DNA of 64,000 nt from GWA2-66-18 sp964537395 (lineage in GTDB: Bacteria > Elusimicrobiota > Elusimicrobia > UBA1565 > UBA9628). The notes below the pieces were generated by a model. It ran no database searches. It saw nothing but the letters and a program-made list of their open reading frames with translations, and was not told the DNA's origin. The stretch spans positions 8,463 through 72,462 of the forward strand of contig CAZIBN010000004.1 in NCBI GenBank assembly GCA_964537395.1, given 5' to 3'. Of the stretch, positions 45,214 to 53,855 are shown one piece after another; the first letter of the stretch is position 1, and each line of letters starts with the position of its first letter. Both the position numbers and the translations under genes were made by a program.

Positions 45214-47706
45214 ATGTCGAACCGATTCACGGAACGGGCCCAGCGCGTCATCTTGATCGCCCAGGAAGAGGCCAAGCGCCTCAATCACGATTACGTCGGC
45301 ACCGAGCACATCCTGCTCGGCCTGATCGCTTTGGGTGAAGGCGTCGCCGCCCAGGTCCTCGCCAATCTCGGCGTCGATCTGCGCCGCGTGCGCTCCGAGA
45401 TCGAGAAGATCGTCGGCACGGGCGACAACGTCATGCTGCTGGGCGAGATCCCCTTCACGCCCCGCGCCAAGAAAGTCCTCGAGTACGCCGTCGAGGAAGC
45501 CCAGCACATGGGCCACTCCTATGTCGGCACCGAGCACCTGCTTCTCGGCTTGATCCGCGAGGAAGAGGGCGTGGCCGCACGCGTGCTTGAGAACCTCGGC
45601 CTGCGGCTCGACGTGGTCCGTGAGGAAGTCCTCAACCTCCTCGGCGAAGGCCAGGCCCAGCAGCAGGGTGCCGCCGGCGCCGCCGCGCAAGGCTCAGGCT
45701 CGCCGACGCGCACCAAGTCCAAGACCCCGACGCTCGATGAGTTCGGCCGGGACCTGACCGCGATGGCCCGCGAGGGCAAGCTCGATCCCGTGATCGGCCG
45801 CGAGGATGAGATCGAACGGATGATCCAGATTCTCGCCCGCAGAACAAAAAATAATCCGGTGCTTATCGGCGATCCCGGCGTGGGTAAGACCGCGATCGTC
45901 GAAGGGCTTGCCACCAAGATATCAACCGCGGACGTGCCCGAGATTCTTCTCAACAAGCGGCTTTTAACGCTCGACTTGGCGCTTGTTGTCGCGGGAACGA
46001 AGTACCGTGGCGAGTTCGAACAAAGATTAAAAAATATTATCGAAGAGGTCCGCCGCTCCAAGGGCGCGGTCGTCCTCTTCATCGACGAGCTTCACACCGT
46101 CATCGGGGCGGGCGCCGCCGAGGGCGCCATCGACGCGTCCAACATGATCAAGCCCGCGCTGTCCCGCGGCGAGCTTCAGACGATCGGCGCCACCACGCTC
46201 GACGAGTACCGTAAATATATTGAGCGAGATGCGGCGCTTGAGCGCCGCTTCCAGCCCATCATCGTGGACCCGCCCTCCGTCGAGGAGACCTTCACGATCC
46301 TGCAGGGCCTCAAGGACAAGTACGAGGCGCACCACAAGATCAAGTACGACGACAGCGCGCTGCGCGCCGCCGCCGAGCTGTCCGACCGCTACATCTCCGA
46401 GCGCTTCCTGCCCGACAAGGCCATCGACCTCATCGACGAGGCCGGCTCCCGCGCGCGCCTGCAGTCCTCGGCGACGCCGCCCGAGTTCAAGGACAAGGAG
46501 GTCGAGATCGAGAAGGTGGTCAAGGAAAAGTCCGCCTCCATCTCCGGCCAGGAGTACGAGAAGGCCGCCCGCCTGCGCGACAAGGAGAAGGAGCTGCGCA
46601 AGGCTCTCGAGGAGAACAAGAAGAAGTGGCGCGAGAAGCGCGACCAGTCTACCCCTACGATTACAGGAGAAGACATCGCGGCTGTCGTGTCCAAGTGGAC
46701 GGGCGTCCCCGTCACCGCGCTGACCGAGACCGAGACCGAGAAGCTCGTGCACATGGAAGCCAATCTCCATAAGCGCGTCATCGGCCAGGAAGAGGCGATC
46801 AAGACCTTGTCGCAGGCCATTCGAAGAAGCCGAGCGGGTCTTAAAGATATCAAGAAGCCGATCGGCTCCTTCATGTTCCTCGGACCGACGGGCGTGGGCA
46901 AGACCGAGCTCGCCCGGGCCCTCTCCGAATTCATGTTCGGCAACGAGGATTCCATGGTCCGCATCGACATGTCGGAATACATGGAAAAGTTCGCGGTCAG
47001 CCGCCTGATCGGAGCGCCTCCCGGCTACGTCGGCTACGAAGAGGGCGGTCAGCTCACCGAGGCGGTTCGCCGCAAGCCCTATTCCGTCGTGCTTCTCGAT
47101 GAGATCGAAAAGGCGCACCCCGACATCTTCAACATCCTGCTCCAGGTGATGGACGACGGCGTGCTCAACGACAACCTCGGTCACAAGGTGTCGTTTAAGA
47201 ACACCATCGTGCTGATGACCTCGAACGTGGGCGCTCGCCTGATCTCCAAGGGGAAATCCCTGGGCTTCGCCGCGGCCGACACGGCCGACCAGGAAGTGCG
47301 CGACTACAAGAAGATGAAGGAGACGGTCATGGATGAGGTCAAGCGGGTCTTCTCGCCTGAGTTCATCAACCGGCTCAGCGACATCATCGTCTTCCACCCG
47401 CTCAATGAGAAGGAGATGACCGAGATCCTCGTGATGATGCTCGCCAAGGTCCGTGCGAAGATCGAGGCTCAGGGCTATAAGATCGAGTTCAGCGCCGAGA
47501 CCGACAAGTTCCTCATCAAGAACGGCTTCGACGTGAACTACGGGGCCCGCCCGCTCGGCCGCACGATCCAGCGCTCGGTCGAGGATCCCCTGTCCGAGGA
47601 CATCCTGCTCAAGAAGTTCGACCGCGGCGACACCATCTACGTCGAGGTCGACACGGCCAACGACAAGCTGGCGTTCTCCAAGAACCCGGCCGTCAAAGCT
47701 GCTTAG
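45214..47706 (+). CDS. clpC: ATP-dependent Clp protease ATPase subunit ClpC
   Basis: An 830-residue Hsp100 unfoldase. Two Clp-N repeats (1-150) recognise adaptors; the first AAA+ module has Walker A GDPGVGKTA, the second GPTGVGKTE. The linker between modules contains a UVR-type segment (SISGQEYEKAARLRDKEKELRK), the mark of ClpC rather than ClpA/B. A strong GGGAAGGAG ribosome-binding site is just upstream. A 13-bp GC stem follows the stop. Partner ClpP is not in the window. Confidence 0.97.
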   Translation: MSNRFTERAQRVILIAQEEAKRLNHDYVGTEHILLGLIALGEGVAAQVLANLGVDLRRVRSEIEKIVGTGDNVMLLGEIPFTPRAKKVLEYAVEEAQHMGHSYVGTEHLLLGLIREEEGVAARVLENLGLRLDVVREEVLNLLGEGQAQQQGAAGAAAQGSGSPTRTKSKTPTLDEFGRDLTAMAREGKLDPVIGREDEIERMIQILARRTKNNPVLIGDPGVGKTAIVEGLATKISTADVPEILLNKRLLTLDLALVVAGTKYRGEFEQRLKNIIEEVRRSKGAVVLFIDELHTVIGAGAAEGAIDASNMIKPALSRGELQTIGATTLDEYRKYIERDAALERRFQPIIVDPPSVEETFTILQGLKDKYEAHHKIKYDDSALRAAAELSDRYISERFLPDKAIDLIDEAGSRARLQSSATPPEFKDKEVEIEKVVKEKSASISGQEYEKAARLRDKEKELRKALEENKKKWREKRDQSTPTITGEDIAAVVSKWTGVPVTALTETETEKLVHMEANLHKRVIGQEEAIKTLSQAIRRSRAGLKDIKKPIGSFMFLGPTGVGKTELARALSEFMFGNEDSMVRIDMSEYMEKFAVSRLIGAPPGYVGYEEGGQLTEAVRRKPYSVVLLDEIEKAHPDIFNILLQVMDDGVLNDNLGHKVSFKNTIVLMTSNVGARLISKGKSLGFAAADTADQEVRDYKKMKETVMDEVKRVFSPEFINRLSDIIVFHPLNEKEMTEILVMMLAKVRAKIEAQGYKIEFSAETDKFLIKNGFDVNYGARPLGRTIQRSVEDPLSEDILLKKFDRGDTIYVEVDTANDKLAFSKNPAVKAA

Positions 47707-47721
47707 TCGTAGGTCGTTGCG

Positions 47722-47750
47722 GGGCGTCTTCGCCGGTGGCGAAGACGCCC
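47722..47750 (+). terminator. Hairpin after clpC
   Basis: GGGCGTCTTCGCC (47722-47734) and its complement (47738-47750) form a 13-bp perfect stem around the loop GGT, 15 bp after the clpC stop. No U-tract follows, so termination would be weak or Rho-assisted. Confidence 0.6.
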
Positions 47751-47777
47751 TGCACCTGCTATCCTAAGACCACAGGT

Positions 47778-48938
47778 ATGAGCCGAATCCTCGTCGACAG
47801 GCGCATCCGTTGGGACACCTTGCGCGCGCAGGGCACCGATCTTCTGCTCGTTTCGGCGATCGCCGTCATCGGCCTGTCCTACGGCCTTGGCTACCGTCTC
47901 GACTGGAGCGAGGAGAACGGCCGCCCCGAGGAGGACCAGGAGGTGGCCGAGATCGCCGCTCCCGCGGCCTTGGGCACGGTCCCCGTGGCCCCGGTCGCGC
48001 CGGCGACCGAGCCCTTCATGACGGCCGCCGCTCCCACCCCGGCAGCGCCGACGATCGGGCCCGCTCCGTCGCCCACGCTCTCTCCCAATCCGCGCGACGC
48101 GCAATGGGAGCTGATGACGGTCGAGCTCTCCAAGATGGCCGAAAAATATCCCGGCCGCGTCTCGATCTACCTCAAGGACCTCAAGTCCGGAAGGACCTGG
48201 ATGCATCACCCCGACGATCTGTTCCCGGCGGCGAGCCTGATCAAGGTCCCCGTCATGATCGCGGCGTTCTACAAGATCCGCGACGGCCAATTGGCTCTCG
48301 ATGAGCGCATGGTGATCACGCGGCGCAACCGCGTCGGCGGCTCGGGCTCGCTGAAGTGGCGCCCCGACGGCACCAAGCTCACCGTTCGCGAGTTGCTCGT
48401 CCACATGATCAACGAGTCGGACAACACGGCGACCAAGATGGTCCTCGATCGCCTCGGCATCGGCTACGTCCAACAGCAGTTTCCGCGCATGGGTCTCCTT
48501 TATACGGGTATTTATGAGGAGGGAATGAGCATCAAGGGCGGGCGCGTCATGCATGAGAACTACACGACCGCGCGTGAGATGGCTTCGCTCATGGACAAGA
48601 TCTACATGGGCGAGGCCGTCGACAAGGTGTCGAGCGAGGTCATGCTCGAGATTCTGAAAAAGCCCAAGGCCGTCGCCTCGCGCCTGGCCAAGGGAATGCC
48701 CGCGGGCTGGGAGATCGCGCACAAGACCGGCCTTTTGCGCCAGGCCTGCCATGACTCGGCGATCTTCCTGACGCCTCACGGTGACTACGCGATCACCGTC
48801 CTCACCGGTCAGAATCGCGCCTACTCGACGGCCAAGGACTTCATCACCAAGGTCGCCAAGGTGACCTTCAAGCACTACGCCGGCCCCCAGTACTACGCGA
48901 AGGCCGGCGCGCGCCGCAGGGCGCGGGCGGCGCGGTGA
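47778..48938 (+). CDS. Class A beta-lactamase-fold serine hydrolase
   Basis: A 386-residue membrane-anchored protein: hydrophobic segment 21-39, a Pro/Ala-rich linker to about 105, then a class A penicillin-binding fold. S153-x-x-K156 (AASLIKVP) is the nucleophile motif, S214-D215-N216 the SDN loop, K316-T317-G318 the KTG motif. An obvious Glu166/Asn170 omega-loop pair is not seen, so a DD-peptidase or other envelope hydrolase role is as likely as beta-lactamase. ATG 47778 has ACAGG upstream; an in-frame start at 47736 overlaps the clpC hairpin. Confidence 0.82.
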   Translation: MSRILVDRRIRWDTLRAQGTDLLLVSAIAVIGLSYGLGYRLDWSEENGRPEEDQEVAEIAAPAALGTVPVAPVAPATEPFMTAAAPTPAAPTIGPAPSPTLSPNPRDAQWELMTVELSKMAEKYPGRVSIYLKDLKSGRTWMHHPDDLFPAASLIKVPVMIAAFYKIRDGQLALDERMVITRRNRVGGSGSLKWRPDGTKLTVRELLVHMINESDNTATKMVLDRLGIGYVQQQFPRMGLLYTGIYEEGMSIKGGRVMHENYTTAREMASLMDKIYMGEAVDKVSSEVMLEILKKPKAVASRLAKGMPAGWEIAHKTGLLRQACHDSAIFLTPHGDYAITVLTGQNRAYSTAKDFITKVAKVTFKHYAGPQYYAKAGARRRARAAR

Positions 48939-49462
48939 TGCGCGTTCTGCTTCTGCTCGGCCTTCTCGCGGTCCCGGCGTTCGCCGGCGACGACGGCTAT
49001 GAAGACCCGCCCGCGATCCAGCGCTACCTGGCCGAGCTTCAGCTCGGCGACAGCCTCGAGGACGTGCAGCGCATCTACCGGCCGGCCCAGGACTGGCCGT
49101 CGTACATCGACCCGCGCGGGCGCGTGACGCGCTACCGGGTCGAGCGGGCGTACGCGAAAAGCTTCCCGCTGTGGACGCAGGCGTTGTTGCTCGGCTTTAA
49201 GAGGGGAAAGCTCGTCGACATCCAGGTGGTCTACAACGCCAAGCGCTCCGGCGAGAAAACCGCCGAGGAATTGGCGCGCGATCTGTCGCTGACCTACGGC
49301 GAGGGCGACCGCTCCGGCGACAAGTTCTGGTGGACCGACAGCCGCACCGTCATGCGCGTGTTCCCTGTCGAGGTCCCGACGTTCACGGACGGAACGCGCG
49401 GCGTTGCGTGGCACACCTCCATCCAGGTCCTCGAAAAAAACCTCTATCTGCGCACGGATTAG
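48938..49462 (+). CDS. Secreted protein of unknown function
   Basis: A 174-residue protein with signal peptide MRVLLLLGLLAVPAFA. The mature part (DDGYEDPPAIQRYLAELQLG, then SLEDVQRIYR) reads like a small globular alpha/beta protein, possibly a lipocalin- or SmpA-type envelope domain. Its start overlaps the hydrolase stop (TGATG), suggesting a shared envelope role. GTG 48935 is an alternative start one codon earlier. Confidence 0.7.
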   Translation: MRVLLLLGLLAVPAFAGDDGYEDPPAIQRYLAELQLGDSLEDVQRIYRPAQDWPSYIDPRGRVTRYRVERAYAKSFPLWTQALLLGFKRGKLVDIQVVYNAKRSGEKTAEELARDLSLTYGEGDRSGDKFWWTDSRTVMRVFPVEVPTFTDGTRGVAWHTSIQVLEKNLYLRTD

Positions 49463-49516
49463 CGCGCGGCGAGGGAACTTTTTACCCCCCTCAATCGTAT
49501 GGTAGGGCAGGGTACT

Positions 49517-49582
49517 CGAACATGTTCGAACAGTTATCGAACAAAAATCGAACTTGTGTTCGAGAAAGACTTCTGCTATACT
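49517..49582 (+). promoter_or_regulatory. recA promoter with SOS operator and phased CGAAC half-sites
   Basis: CGAACTTGTGTTCG (49549-49562) matches the Gram-positive-type SOS (Cheo) box CGAAC-N4-GTTCG and overlaps the -35 TTGTGT (49554-49559); 17 bp on is TATACT (49577-49582). CGAAC recurs at 49517, 49527, 49538 and 49549, spaced 10, 11 and 11 bp; CGAACATGTTCG at 49517-49528 is a compressed palindrome. LexA repression of recA is inferred; no lexA is in the window. Confidence 0.78.
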
Positions 49583-49637
49583 AATTCCCTTGGGCCCCCG
49601 AAGCGATGGGGAGTCCCGAGGAGGGAGAAATCACTCA

Positions 49638-50723
49638 ATGGATAACAAAGACACGGGCAAGTCGAAGGCGCTGGAGCTGGCGATGGCTCAGATCGAAAAG
49701 GCATACGGAAAAGAAGCGGTCATGATGCTGGGTGACCGGGCGGCCAAGATCAAGATCGATGCGATTTCGACTGGCGTTTTATCCCTAGATTTGGCGCTCG
49801 GCGTGGGCGGCTTCCCGCGCGGACGCATCATCGAGATCTACGGGCCCGAGTCCTCGGGCAAGACCACCTTGGCGTTGATGGCCGTCGCCCAGGCTCAGAA
49901 GCTCGGGGGTGCCGCCGCCTACATCGACGCGGAGCACGCCATGGACCCGGCATACGCCAAGGCGCTCGGCGTCGACATCGACGGCCTGCTCATCGCCCAG
50001 CCCAACTGCGGCGAAGAGGCCCTTGAGATCACCGAGAAGCTCGTGCGCTCCTCGGCCATCGACGTGATCGTCATCGACTCCGTCGCGGCTCTCGTTCCCC
50101 GCGCCGAGATCGAAGGCGAGATGGGCGACAGCCACATGGGCCTGCAGGCGCGCCTGATGTCTCAGGCGCTGCGCAAGCTCACCGCGGTCGTGGCTCAGAG
50201 CAAGACCACCATCATCTTCATCAACCAGATCCGCAACAAGATTGGCGTCATGTTCGGCAACCCCGAGACGACGACCGGCGGCCTGGCGCTGAAGTTCTAC
50301 TCAACCATGCGCCTTGAGATCCGGCGCATCGAGAACATCAAGGAAGGCGACATCGTCGTCGGCGCGCGCGCCCGGGTCAAGGTCGTCAAGAACAAGGTCG
50401 CCCCGCCCTACCGCACCGCGGAGTTCGAGATGATCCACGGCTTCGGCGTGTCCCGCGAAGGCTGCTTGGTCGACCTCGGTGTCGAGGCCGCGATCGTCGA
50501 GAAGTCCGGCTCGTGGTACGTCTACGAGGGCGAACGTCTCGGCCAGGGCCGCGAGAACGCGAAGGCCTACCTCAAGCACCACACGGCCGTCGGCGAGAAG
50601 CTCGAGAAGGCGCTGCGCGACAAGTACCTCGTCGCCCCCGTCGACTCCAAGCCGGAGGCCGAAGCGGAAGCCCCGGTCGCCGCGAAGCCCGAGCCCAGGA
50701 CGCCCGCGAAGTCGAAAGCTTAA
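49638..50723 (+). CDS. recA: RecA recombinase
   Basis: A 361-residue recombinase and co-protease. Walker A GPESSGKTT and the DNA-binding loop 2 region (FINQIRNKIGVMFGNPETT) are classic. The C-terminus is a Pro/Ala/Lys/Glu-rich tail beyond the core. The start is set by a GAGGAGGGAGAAA ribosome-binding region; the in-frame extension to 49554 runs back through the promoter. A perfect intrinsic terminator follows. Confidence 0.98.
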   Translation: MDNKDTGKSKALELAMAQIEKAYGKEAVMMLGDRAAKIKIDAISTGVLSLDLALGVGGFPRGRIIEIYGPESSGKTTLALMAVAQAQKLGGAAAYIDAEHAMDPAYAKALGVDIDGLLIAQPNCGEEALEITEKLVRSSAIDVIVIDSVAALVPRAEIEGEMGDSHMGLQARLMSQALRKLTAVVAQSKTTIIFINQIRNKIGVMFGNPETTTGGLALKFYSTMRLEIRRIENIKEGDIVVGARARVKVVKNKVAPPYRTAEFEMIHGFGVSREGCLVDLGVEAAIVEKSGSWYVYEGERLGQGRENAKAYLKHHTAVGEKLEKALRDKYLVAPVDSKPEAEAEAPVAAKPEPRTPAKSKA

Positions 50724-50740
50724 GCCCAGACGCGAAAAGA

Positions 50741-50774
50741 GCCGCCGCTCCCGAAAGGGGGCGGCGGTTTTTTT
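50741..50774 (+). terminator. Intrinsic terminator of recA
   Basis: CCGCCGCTCCC pairs with GGGGGCGGCGG across the tetraloop GAAA, followed by a run of seven T. Classic Rho-independent form. Confidence 0.93.
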
Positions 50775-50824
50775 ATAAACAGACCATTACTCGTCCCGGG
50801 GCGGGCGATGATGTCGTTAAAGAC

Positions 50825-50849
50825 ATAAGAACTCGCACCGGTGCGAGTT
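50825..50849. repeat. Palindromic repeat copy 1 (REP-like)
   Basis: AACTCGCACCGGTGCGAGTT at 50830-50849 is a perfect 20-bp palindrome. The 20 bases GCACCGGTGCGAGTTCTTAT, read on the minus strand at 50844-50825, recur on the plus strand at 59092-59111. A dispersed palindromic element is the likely explanation. Confidence 0.7.
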
Positions 50850-50865
50850 ATCCTCCGAAAGGCGA

Positions 50866-50871
50866 TAGAAT
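50866..50871 (+). promoter_or_regulatory. -10 element TAGAAT before the Xer gene
   Basis: TAGAAT ends six bases before GTG 50878. The -35 is not recognised. Confidence 0.5.
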
Positions 50872-50877
50872 AGACGC

Positions 50878-51771
50878 GTGATCGACAAGGACGCAGCCGC
50901 GCGCCTCGAGGAGTACGCCCGCTACCTGAGCTTGGAGCGCGGGCTTTCCCCGCGCACGGTGTCAGCGTACCGCTCCGACATCGCCGTCTTCTTCGCCTGG
51001 GCGGGGGAGCGGAAGCTGGACACCCGCAAGGCGCAGCGGACCGATCTCGACGACTTCTTGTGGACACAGCGCGAAAGAGGCTTGAAGCCGGCGTCTTTGT
51101 TCCGTAAGGTCGAATCGCTTAAATCATATTTCGCCTTCGAGACGCTCGAGGAGCGCCTGCCCGAAAGCCCGGCGGAGACCTTGCGCACGCCGCGCATCCC
51201 CGCGCGACTTCCTAAGTACTTAACTAAAGAAGAAGCGGCGCGTCTGCTTGCTGCGCCCAACACGGCGGACTACGAGGACGTTCGTGATCGCGCCATGCTC
51301 GAGCTTCTGTATGCCTCTGGCCTGCGCATCTCGGAGCTGGTGTCGCTGAAGCCTGAGTCGGCCAACCTGCAGGATGGCTGGGTGAAGGTGCTGGGAAAGG
51401 GGAACAAGGAGCGCATGGTCCCCGTTCATCCGCGCGCGCTCGCGGCCGTGCGCCTCTATCTCGCTGAGCGCGAGCGGCGCTTCAAGAGCCCGCCGGCGGA
51501 ACTGTTCCTGGGCCGCACGGGGAAAAAATTGTCGCGGACTCAGTTTTGGCGCCGCCTCCGGGATCTCGGCGTTCGGGCCGGCATAAAACAGAAGCTGCAT
51601 CCCCATCTTCTGCGCCACACCTTCGCGACCCATCTTCTGCAGGGCGGTGCGGACCTGCGTTCCGTGCAGGAGATGCTCGGCCACGCCGACCTGGCCACGA
51701 CGCAGATTTACACCCACCTTGACGCGTCGGCCCTCAAGGCCGCGCACGCCAAACATCACCCTCGCGGATAA
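50878..51771 (+). CDS. Tyrosine recombinase XerC/XerD
   Basis: A 297-residue site-specific recombinase that resolves chromosome dimers at dif. Catalytic residues R150, K174, H243, R246, H269 and Y278 (motifs ASGLRISEL, HPHLLRHTFATH, LGHADLATTQIYTH) are all present; the N-terminal 100 residues are the SAM-like core-binding domain. Which of XerC or XerD it is cannot be told from one gene. The GTG start lies six bases after TAGAAT. No dif site was noticed in the window. Confidence 0.93.
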   Translation: MIDKDAAARLEEYARYLSLERGLSPRTVSAYRSDIAVFFAWAGERKLDTRKAQRTDLDDFLWTQRERGLKPASLFRKVESLKSYFAFETLEERLPESPAETLRTPRIPARLPKYLTKEEAARLLAAPNTADYEDVRDRAMLELLYASGLRISELVSLKPESANLQDGWVKVLGKGNKERMVPVHPRALAAVRLYLAERERRFKSPPAELFLGRTGKKLSRTQFWRRLRDLGVRAGIKQKLHPHLLRHTFATHLLQGGADLRSVQEMLGHADLATTQIYTHLDASALKAAHAKHHPRG

Positions 51772-51784
51772 GGGAAACTCAGGC

Positions 51785-51790
51785 TACACT
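51785..51790 (+). promoter_or_regulatory. -10 element TACACT before a secreted-protein gene
   Basis: TACACT ends six bases before ATG 51797, favouring this ATG over the earlier ATG at 51791. No -35 recognised. Confidence 0.45.
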
Positions 51791-51796
51791 ATGCCG

Positions 51797-52396
51797 ATGA
51801 AGATTCTCGTCCTGATCCTGTGCTTGGCCGGCGTCGCGGCCGCAGCGGACTCCTCCGGCCCCGACGAGGCGACGCGCATCAAGATGGCCGAATACATGCT
51901 CAAGACGCCGATGAACGAGGCCGATCCCACCTTGGTCTCCGGATTCATGAAGCTCGATCCGGAGACCCTGCCCAAGAAGCTCCGCGACAAGGTGCGCGGC
52001 AAGCAGATGGAGATCGACGCGATCGTCAAGATCCACAACGGTAAGAAGAAGGGGCCGTTCCGGTTTCCTGCCGCCTGCGAGATCAAGCGCTATGAGGGTC
52101 CCGATGGAATCCGGATCATGGGGATGATCATGGGCAATGTGGAGATCTTGCCGGAGGAAGAGGAGTATCTCGAGCGGAAGGGCAACTGCACTGAGGAGCA
52201 ACTGATCTGCGAGTTCTCGCTCAACATCGTCCTCATGAAGCGCCCCGGCAAGCCGCCTCTGAAGCGCTACTTCATGATGGAACTGGACCCGCTCATGGCC
52301 TGGGTGGCGGAGAAGCGCGGCGGCGGCGCCAGCGCCGGCAACCAATACTTCCAGGCGCTCAAGCCTTCCTGCCAGAAGCCCGCCGGCTCGCCTTAA
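51797..52396 (+). CDS. Secreted protein of unknown function
   Basis: A 199-residue protein with signal peptide MKILVLILCLAGVAAAA. The mature chain has four cysteines (AACEIKR, KGNCTEEQ, LICEFSL, PSCQKP) that could form two disulfides, and a long central beta-rich region. No family recognised. ATG 51791 would add two residues; 51797 fits the leaderless promoter pattern. It ends in a bidirectional palindromic terminator shared with the convergent thiolase gene. Confidence 0.68.
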   Translation: MKILVLILCLAGVAAAADSSGPDEATRIKMAEYMLKTPMNEADPTLVSGFMKLDPETLPKKLRDKVRGKQMEIDAIVKIHNGKKKGPFRFPAACEIKRYEGPDGIRIMGMIMGNVEILPEEEEYLERKGNCTEEQLICEFSLNIVLMKRPGKPPLKRYFMMELDPLMAWVAEKRGGGASAGNQYFQALKPSCQKPAGSP

Positions 52397-52439
52397 GTTA
52401 TCCCCCGACTTTCAACGTTGAAAGTCCTGGGGATAACTT
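52395..52439. terminator. Bidirectional palindromic terminator
   Basis: AAGTTATCCCC plus GACTTTCAAC on the left pairs with the mirror sequence on the right around CAACGTTG, with one small internal loop. The A/T flanks give short U-tracts in both directions. It begins at the stop of the secreted-protein gene and lies 13 bp beyond the thiolase stop. Confidence 0.8.
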
Positions 52440-52451
52440 CCGCGACCGATC

Positions 52452-53801
52452 TCAGCTGACTTTGGAGACGACCATCGCTCCGCCCATGCCGCCGCCCGCG
52501 CACGCCGCGAGCATCCCATTGCGGCCCTTCGGGTTGTTCTTGAGCGCGTGCACGAGGTTGAGCATGAGCCGCGCGCCGGTGGCGCCGAGGGGATGTCCGA
52601 CCGCGAGCGAGCCGCCGTTGGGGTTCATCGCGCCGGACTTGTTCTTGGCGTCCCAGTCGTGGCCGAACTTGGACTTGCCGAGCTTGAAGATGGAGAGGAC
52701 GGTCGCGGCGAAAGGCTCGTGCAGCTCGATCTGGTCGAGGTCCTCGAACTTGATGCCGGCGCGCTTGAGCGCCGTCGGGGCGGCCAGCGCGGGAGAGACT
52801 CCCATGTGCGCCGGGTTGTTGCCCTCGAAGCCCCAGCCCTTGATCTCAGCGAGCACCTCGAGGCCGAGCTCCTTGGCCTTGCTCGCGGTGGTGACGATCA
52901 CGGCGGCCGCGCCGTCGGAGCGGCCGCAGGAGTTGAACAAGGTGACCGTTCCCGTCACGCCCTCCTGATACTTCTTGCCGTCGAGGAATTGGCCGTAATC
53001 CTCGTAGAACTTCGAGATCGGGTAGCTGGAGTTGTCGAACGCGGCGGGCGCCTTGGCGAACATCTTCGGCTTGTCGACGAGGTCCTCGCGCAGGAACGGG
53101 TACTCGTCCTTTTCGAGGATCGTCACGCCGTCGCGCACGACGGGCACGACGCTCGAATCGAAGAAGCCGGCCTTCCAGCCGGCCAAAGTGCGGCGGAAGC
53201 TCTCGCGCGCGTACTCATCCTGCTCGGCGCGGCTGACGCCGTAGATCTGAGCGCAGACCTCCGCGGTGGCGGCCATGTTGATGTGCTTGACGGGATCGGT
53301 CAGGCCCTGCTCCATCGCGTCGCAGATCGACACTTCCGGCGAGGTCGGCAGCTCGGCCCACTTCTCCTTGACGACCGTCAGCGAGCGCAGGGGCTTGGCG
53401 GCGCGGCTGCCGTCGATCGAGTAGGGAATGCGCGACATGACCTCGACGCCGCCCGCGAGATACACTTCGCCTTCGCCGGCCATGATCATCCGGCAGGCCG
53501 AGGCGATGGCCTCGATGGAGGAAACGCAGTTGTTCTGCACGGTCACGGCCTGGACCGTCTCGGGCAGGCCGGCGTTCAGCGCGGCGACGCGCGCGATGTT
53601 CGGCGCGGAGAAGGCCTGGCCGACCCAGCCGACGAGGACGCCGTCGACCTTGTCCTTGGAGAGCTTGGCGCGGGAGAGCGTGGCGGTGATCGCGTCGACC
53701 ATGAGGTCTTCGGGTTTGATCCCCGCCAAGGATCGGGAGAAGTGCCCGATTACCGTGCGGGCTCCGCCGGCGATGACGATGGTCTCTGATTTCGCGTTCA
53801 T
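52452..53801 (-). CDS. Thiolase (acetyl-CoA acyltransferase family)
   Basis: A 449-residue thiolase. C92 in TVQNNCVSS is the acyl-accepting cysteine, ELHEPFAAT the second motif, GGSLAVGHPLGATGARL the substrate-binding histidine loop, and CAGGGMGGAMVV carries the second catalytic cysteine. Longer than typical 390-residue degradative thiolases and resembling the FadI-like/long type, so fatty-acid oxidation is plausible. The GGAGG ribosome-binding site sets the ATG at 53801; an open frame continuing to 55004 lies over the antisense of the glycosyltransferase and is rejected. Confidence 0.9.
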   Translation of the reverse strand: MNAKSETIVIAGGARTVIGHFSRSLAGIKPEDLMVDAITATLSRAKLSKDKVDGVLVGWVGQAFSAPNIARVAALNAGLPETVQAVTVQNNCVSSIEAIASACRMIMAGEGEVYLAGGVEVMSRIPYSIDGSRAAKPLRSLTVVKEKWAELPTSPEVSICDAMEQGLTDPVKHINMAATAEVCAQIYGVSRAEQDEYARESFRRTLAGWKAGFFDSSVVPVVRDGVTILEKDEYPFLREDLVDKPKMFAKAPAAFDNSSYPISKFYEDYGQFLDGKKYQEGVTGTVTLFNSCGRSDGAAAVIVTTASKAKELGLEVLAEIKGWGFEGNNPAHMGVSPALAAPTALKRAGIKFEDLDQIELHEPFAATVLSIFKLGKSKFGHDWDAKNKSGAMNPNGGSLAVGHPLGATGARLMLNLVHALKNNPKGRNGMLAACAGGGMGGAMVVSKVS

Positions 53802-53842
53802 GATTACACCCTCCAAGGCAAAATGGCTTGTCGCGAACATCA

Positions 53843-53848
53843 TATAAT
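53843..53848 (+). promoter_or_regulatory. -10 element TATAAT before the glycosyltransferase
   Basis: TATAAT is followed by seven bases and the GTG start at 53856. The -35 is not clear; the divergent thiolase promoter lies in the same 55 bp. Confidence 0.45.
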
Positions 53849-53855
53849 AACGGCT

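Noticed and set aside
46027..47397. 456-codon frame antisense to clpC
   Set aside because: Shadow; clpC motifs fully cover the region in the other direction.
49517..49562. CGAAC repeats as a CRISPR-like array
   Set aside because: Units are only five bases with 10-11 bp periodicity, overlapping a promoter; the SOS-operator reading fits better.
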